A stretch of 64,000 nucleotides of DNA from Protula sp. h YS-2021 (taxonomy: Eukaryota > Annelida > Polychaeta > Sabellida > Serpulidae), in NCBI GenBank assembly GCA_949752745.1, contig OX457027.1, forward strand, positions 84,245,936 to 84,309,935. Reading direction: 5' to 3'. The translations under genes were made by a program, and so were the position numbers. Each line of letters begins with the position of its first letter. Within the stretch, counting starts at the first letter, position 1. Below, piece by piece: positions 23,901 through 32,100 of this stretch. The notes beneath the pieces were generated by a model. It saw only the letters and a program-made list of their open reading frames with translations, had not been told where the DNA came from and ran no database searches.

Positions 23901-26900
23901 GTAGCAATGCCTGCCACCTTTACTTATAATTCCAAGACAGTAAGACTTTTTTCCTGGAGTTAATTAAGATTTAACGGGAATAAAGGTGTTTTTTTCGCCA
24001 ACATTTCCGCCAATTTTTAGCCAATTGCCAAAAAGTAATAGCAAGGTAGACACTTATGCCCCTACTTTCCACCAAAATTTTAGAACGCTTCCACTAAACC
24101 TTAGGAGTAGAAACATTTTAAGGAAAATTGGTATTTGGCCAAAATTTCATCCAAGTTTTTGCGAATTGCCAAATGCCAAAAAAGTAACTCAGGTTGGTAC
24201 TTATGTCCGCTACCGTCAACCAAAATTTCAAAACATTGAGGATTAAAACCTAGGAGAAGATACGATTTTTCAACTTTAAAGCGTACATACGCCCATACGC
24301 ACATACTTTTAACGACTGCTATAAGAAGCCGGGGCTAAAAAAAGATATGGAGGTATCATTTTTGTCACCAAAAATAATAAGAACTATTAACAATAGCGAA
24401 GCCAATCATCCGTTCTGAGGGAGAAGCGTTTGATTATGTTCGGAGTTTTGAGTTTAATCATTTTGTCTATTTCTTACCTTGGTCACGACCTTCTTCGCCT
24501 CGTCATAGCCCAGCACTCGTACCCTTATAGCCTCGTTTACCTTCTTAGTCTTGACCATGATTCACCACTCGTTTAATCCCTTACCTCCTTAACCATAGTC
24601 ATCACACATCACTCGTGCCCTCGCTCACCTTCTTAGTCTTGACCATGACTCCCTTACCTTCTTAGCCATACTCATCACACATCACTCGTGCCCTCGCTCA
24701 CCTTCTTAGTCTTGACCATGACTCCCTTACCTTCTTAGCCATACTCATCACACATACTCGTACCCTCGCTTACCTTCTTAGTCTTGACCATGACTCCCTT
24801 ATCTTCTTAGCCATACTCATCACACATTACTCGTACCCTCGCTTACCTTCTTAGCCTCGGTCATAACCCACCATTCGTAGCCTTATAGTCTTGCTTATCT
24901 TCTTAGCGTAAGTCATAACACACCACCTTATAATCTTATATACCTTCTAAGTCTCGGTCATACCTCACCACTCGTATCCTTGTAGTCTCTCTTACCTTCT
25001 TAGCGTCGGTCTCGAGCCACCATTCGTAGCCTTTAAGTCTCGCTTACCTTCCTAGCCTCGATCATAACCAACCTCTCGTAGCCTTTTAGCCAGGCTTACC
25101 TTCTTAGTCTCGGTCATGACCCACCACTCGTAGCCTCGCTTACCTACCTAGCTTCGGTCATGGCTCACCACTCGTCCCTTATAGTGTCGCTTACCTTCTT
25201 AGCCTCAGTCATGACCCACCATTCGTAGCCCCGCTGGTAATTTTCGTCTTCCTCTGAGTGCATGTGTGATGCTTCAGCTCCATCTGCAAAGAATGTAAAA
25301 GCTGCTACAACGCTTTTGCTTCAGTTTAAACACCACCAAAATTCTCAAATTTGTGACTTCTTTATAATTATAATTTTAATCATTATTTTTTATTAATAAT
25401 TTTATTATTATTAATTATTTTGGCCTCGCTGAAGACAGGAAACATGTTTATTTTTCTGGGACGTGCATCTCTAAATTGGTGGTACTAATCATTGGTTTCT
25501 CATACAATTGTTATCATTATCTCACCCGAACTCTGCGAGTCACCACCGATTTCAACCTTGAGAATCTGAAGAGATGCGCCAAAGCTAGGCTGCCAAAAAA
25601 TAGAAACAATATGTCATACGTAAAACAAAACAAAATTTAGAACGACCTGGTACCTTTCACAAAAATACTAAACGCGCACATAGGCAACAAATATTATAAT
25701 GATAACTCATCAGATCGAAAGTAATCTATCTATGTACTCTTTATTTTGCAACAATGAGGTGAAATGCGAATAAAATGTTTTTGTCACACATGAAGATAGT
25801 GATCTGTTCAAATACAAAGTAAAAAATACCTTAAAAAGATAATCTAGAATCTGTGTCCTGTAAGGTTCCTGGTAGTTCCTCAACAGTTTTGACGTAGCCT
25901 TACAAAAGGATAAAAAAGGATTTGAATGTGATCATTGATGAAGCGTGTATGCATTAATTTAGTGTAACGGGTTTTTTTTACAAACTCATGAATATTGTTA
26001 TAATAAAAAAGGCAGTTTCGAGAGTTATAATAAAAAGGCAAGTTCGATAGAGAAGAATATTTACCAAGCATAAGGTAGATAAATGACCTGTGTCCACTTC
26101 AGTAACTCATATTAACATACATCAGGTTGTTTAATTTGAAAGTGGACTTAGTCATACTATTTTGAGCCTATGCAAACCCGGAAAACATTAAGCCGTATAA
26201 GTGTTTAGGGTGGCCATTTTTGTTAAGGTGTTTACAAATATTTCTTGGTGATGAAAAGATTTCACGTGTTAATTCCACTAAATTTCTTCACGTCATTTAG
26301 ACCAGAAACTAAATTGGAAGGAACACATTAATAGAGTACGATCTAAATTAGTCATATGTATTACAGCTATGTATAAAACAAGTTCAAGTATTGACAAACA
26401 ATCTTTATTCATTATTTATCATTCAATCTTCCGTATGTGTCTTACTGTGTAGAAATATGGGCTAACACATGTATCAAATATAGAGAATATACAGAAAATA
26501 TACACTCTGCAAAAAAGAGAAATTCGAATCGCTAATGGTGTTGGAAGGTATGAACACACAAATAATCTGTTAACTGATTCTCGCAATGCATGATATTACA
26601 AAACTTTAACTCCAGTAATAATGTTTAAGGCGAACGTGTTCTCCCTGCCTTGCAATATCCAGCTTTGTTTCCTCTTTGCAGATAATGAAAAAATAACACT
26701 ACAACACGGAAATTTTAAACATTTTTATTCGCGAACTCCCTTAAAATCACATTGTCTTAGACTGAAGGGTATACCATTGTGAATATATTAACAGTTGAAG
26801 TCAAATCTTTACATAACAATAATTCATTTAAAAATAAACTTAAGAATTATCCCATGTGAAAGATGAATAACTCTCAAATTCGGATTAGTGCTATTAACAT

Positions 26901-29074
26901 AAGTAGTATTAATGTTATAATATTAAAGCATTTAATTATCCATTACTTTAAATATTTCATTATAATATTTCACTGAGCTTATATAAGTAATGTTTATAGC
27001 AATATAGGAATTACGGCTTCATAAAATTCACTATATTATACAAAAATGAAGTGTTCTCAGTGCAAATAATTGTTAACATCAACAAGGAACAAGCACCTTT
27101 ACAAGCGTTTGCTTTTGCTTGCTCCCTTTCTGATCGTTATAAGATCCTGATAATTTGTACCTTGCATAACTTTTGGTTGTTAATTTTTCAGGAAAATAAA
27201 CTGATTGATTGATTGAGTGATTGACTGATTGATTGAGGGATTGATCAGTATTCAAGATTCAAATACATTTCTCAAACTGAAAACAACACACAGTTCGATG
27301 AGTCCTAGATAACTCTTGTGGTCTTTATATGATAGCAAGGGTCATACTTCACATAAGAAACTAGCAATAGAAGTTACATTTGCTAAACTAGGCGCACGAC
27401 ATAACACAACGATCGTCTTTTAGAAAGGTGCATCACATAAATTACTTCATAATAAATTATGAGGCACAAATTTAAAGCAAGAAAAAATTTTTACACCAAA
27501 AAAATTTCTTAAGGTTAGGATACCGCTCCATTACCGCTCACAACAATGAATACAGAATTGGAAAAAAGTGGAAATGCATTCTTTACTCAAGTTTGAGACT
27601 TTCCTTGAAGTCGAAAATAATGTATGGAGATTCTTCTTGGTGTGATGTTCAAGAATATGAGTGCTGGTTTGAACCCAGATCTCTGAACTGTGCGTTCCAT
27701 AATACGTAGACCAGAAACTTGGCATCTATACACACATAATATTGCCTCGTCACACTTTGTCAGTATTTTGTCAAAATCTGTCAGTTGATTGTCAGTTTGA
27801 CAAGTTTCACCTCGTCAGGGTCTTGGCGAGTTTCTGACCAATGCTTCGTTACACATTGACAAATACTTGTCGCTACCTTGTCAGAAACTTGTCACAAATT
27901 TGTCAGGTATTGCGTCACCATGACGTCACATCCTTTTCAAAACAAGTGAAAACACGCGGACATTCTTTTTTAAGATTTCTTAGGTTTTAATGAATATTAC
28001 AAGAACTTTCAAATTATCACGTCTCAAAAACATGTTTAATGGATAAACCATAATATAAGTGCACACATCATATTCTCTGCATGTTTTGAAATAAGTTGTG
28101 TTATTTCTAAAATACTTGTGAAATTTGTGAAAATTGTATTATCGCCCACTGTTCCAATGAATAATGTATATTATGTACCGGCCTGTAACCAGAGTGAATG
28201 GATTCGATTTTTTATTGTTTAATATAACAAAACCTGGTAGTATAACTATCAAAATAACAAAATCTGATGGCATAAATATCAAAATCTGCAGCTTGTGCGG
28301 GCATAAGTAAACCGCCTTGTGCAATATATTATATACCACAATACTGCAAAACTTGTCAGAAACCTGTCATAAAATTGTCGGAAACTTGTCACTAGTTCGT
28401 CAACCTGACCAATTTGATGTAAAAGGACTGACGTGGGAATTCCATGCCTCACGATGCTTCCGCCTCCAAAACTTACTCTTTTAGAAAGAAACCCAATTCA
28501 GTCGACATTTCAGAAATCAGTAAATAAATAATATAGGTTAATACATAAAAAATAGAAGAATTTTACTGATATAATATTACAACAAAAATATGCTATCGAA
28601 AGGAGTAAAAACACCTCTTTCTCACAATATCATTATATTATTCATGACTTCATCAAAATTATCAAATGGCACATTCAAATATTTTGGCGCTAGTTTTCAA
28701 AACATTTCTATTATTTTCGTCGGACTACTTTCAATTTTTATGAATGTTACCAACGTAGTCCTCTCTTGAAAATATGCCTTTTGATTATTTTTAAATTTTT
28801 TCGAACCATTTTCAAAATGTTTCTCCTCTCATAAATTTGTTTTGCTCTCCACTTTAGTCCGAATGGTTCTCAGGAGAATCTTCGTTTAAAAAATACTTGT
28901 TGAGTACTTAGATAATTGTCGCAAAAAGTTGGCGCAATAGATCCTCAGTAAGAAGGATGCCCTTCTATGCTTTTTCGACGGATAGTAATGTTCAAAGACA
29001 GATCCAGATAAAATAAAGACAAAGAGTATAAGCTCAGTTTATAGTCGCACGTTCAACATAGTTAAACCTGTTCC

Positions 29075-29156
<82 letters not shown>

Positions 29157-32100
29157 TATTTATGTAAGATGATATTCTTAATTCTGAAATAGTACAAAAG
29201 TGTCAAAGTAAAACTTTGTAAACAGGAGAGGCAAGCGGTGGAAAAGTATGGCAGGGGAGGGGTGGGGGTAGGCTAACATTTAATTTTGTTGACAAAAACA
29301 AAGGCAGTGACTGCCTAACAAAAGAGTTCGGGTATTCTGATGTTGATGTGCACTGGCCACACTAGTATAATTAGATATCAATGTTTTGGGCTGGTATCAA
29401 TGTCTCTGAACATTCGTATTATTCTTCATTAACTTGAACTTGGCTGACCACAACGTCCTTAGACAATGGTATTAATTTAAATGTTTTCAAATCGTAATTA
29501 TTTTGTCTAATATTCTTTATTTAGATATTTCGTCAATCACTTGTCAAAGATATTTTATGAATTTGTGACAAGATATTGACAAACTGCAAATTAGGATATG
29601 ACAAATACATGACAAGGAAATGACACACCAGTGACAAAGACAACTTTTTGACAAATTTACATTGTTGAGTTAGGCATCGTCAGGTTGACGAGTTTAGGGT
29701 TGTCAATCAATTTGACGAAGTTCTGACGAACTTGTGACAAACTGACAAGCTTGAAATGACGAGTTTCTAACGAATTATTGACGAATTATTAGCATGACGA
29801 ATTAATGACAAGCTGTAAACTGACGAATTAATGACAAGCTGTAAACAAACGAATTAATGACAGAGTTATAACAAATTTTTGACTGGAATTCGTTGAATTG
29901 GGCATCGTCAAATGCACAAGGTAAATTAGCCAGTCTCTAATCTGTTCGACAACTTTTCGACAAATTCTTGGCAAAGGCATATTATGTGTGTAGTTATGCA
30001 ATTATTGGACGAAAATCCTTTCTATCTTAGGATGATAGAAGGATCTGGTGGGGCTACATTTTGGCCAGTGATGATCTGTTGCACATTTCTGTCATGAACT
30101 AAGTCAAACAACCCTATAATCCGTATACACGGCCTGTACAACAGGCAGCAAGAAAACAATAAATTAAAAAAGTTCTCAAATCCCAGTTTCAAGTATACCA
30201 AAATGCTAATGTATGATACCAAGCAATATTTAATCTAGCCCCAAGAAGCGGTCCGCTGCTGAGGTTCGGCGTATCCGCTTCCAATCCTCGCTATATAACG
30301 ATATGCAAGTCAACTACGCTCGCTTTGGAGGCACCTCTGTGAATGTTGTGCAAAATTCAACGACCAACAAGTCTTTATTGGCATTCGCTAAAGGCCCTCA
30401 AAGTACAACGGCAATGATACACAATTCTATATTACGCTTTCTTTAAAAGAAGAAAATACGGAAATAGCCACACATCTCCTGCAATAATTGACATTTGCTA
30501 GGCCCCAACCCTTCGGATTGGGGTCTATAGGTTTGGGGTGTCCGTCCGTCTGCCCGTCATCGTTTTTTTGTACATGCCATACCTCCGGTTCTATTGGTAG
30601 TAGAGCATTGATAGTTAGCTGAAAATGAAAGGTCTCGACCTGCAGATGTGCCTTTTGGTACGTTTAGTCAGATTCGGTCATCCGGAAGTGGTCAAATTGA
30701 CCAAAATGAGCGATAATTAGGGTTTTAGGGAAATAAGCTTGTACACGCCATATCTTCGGTTCTATTAGTCGTAGAACATTGAGAATAGGCTCAACTGAAA
30801 GGTCTTGACCTGTAGATGTGCCACTGTGAATGCCAAAAGGGTCATTACGACTAGCAAAATCGTCTACAAAATCAAAATCGTAAGTTTACATTTTATATTT
30901 TACAACATATTAGGTTAAGGTTACTATTCATAATCTGTAACTGTATATTTTAGATGACTGTTATATTATCCATTCACCCCCCTCTTTTGTTTTTCTCTTT
31001 TGTTTAGAATATCCTGTTGTTTCAGTCTATAATAATTAATGTGAAGGTCAGTTTTAAAAAAATGACTTTATACCCCTTTGAAATTGGGGACGGCTGGGGC
31101 CTGCTCGTGTTTCACAAATACTCACTTGTTTACATTCAGGGAGTATGGTTCATTACTTGAAATAATGACAGTAAATTTTGTACTTATCCTCCAAAAAAAT
31201 TGGAATTGCTATTTTAAAAGGCATGGAAAAAAACTAAGTTATAAAAAAGTAATTATGGGTGTACAAAATAAATTTTATACCTAATTCTGCATCTATCAAT
31301 TATTTTAGCATATATTTTACCGATCATCTATAACCCCTTTATTTCAGTTTCTCGTCACTTGACTTTGGTCACGTGACATATAAAGGCCGGAACGTAAACG
31401 TTTAACAGGTGAGTGCGGAACGTAATTTTTCTGCACTTTAACGAAGAAATCGAAGATTTGCAGCCCATTAAAATTGTGCCTGGTTAGCTAAAAAAAAAAG
31501 TATTTTGAGCATGAACTTACAGTAAATATTTCAATAAACTGACTATAGCATGCAGGTATTCGGGCCTCGGAGTCAATGAAGTGGACCCCTATTAGCAGAG
31601 AGATGTACGAAGTTATTTAAGTTAGAGCTGACTGGGAGCTAAACTTTCTCTAATTCGCACCAGGAAGAGACAATAACTGGGACAAAATTATGGGTTTTTA
31701 ATGATTTTAGGGAAATATCCTCAAATTACACGGAACAAATATATACTACTGGCAGAGGAGGTCAAACCAAACATTGCTACTACAGAACACAGCAACTTCC
31801 TAATATACGGACAATAAAATACACAAAAGTATAAATTAAACAATACACAAGTTTGGGAAATAAAATGTCGGGCTGAGCGTTAACCAATCACCAACAGCGT
31901 TACAAATGATGCCGCAGAACAGAACCAAGATGGCGACGCCAACAAAAAAAACAGCTGATCAATCCGGCTAATCTTAATAACTTTTCTCTTGAATAACAAA
32001 TGATACTTTTAATTTTATGTTACAATATTACGAGACACACTTTCTAAAGTATGTGGTTCTAAGGGTATCGATTGGAAAATTGAACAAAGCAGGTTTCAGT

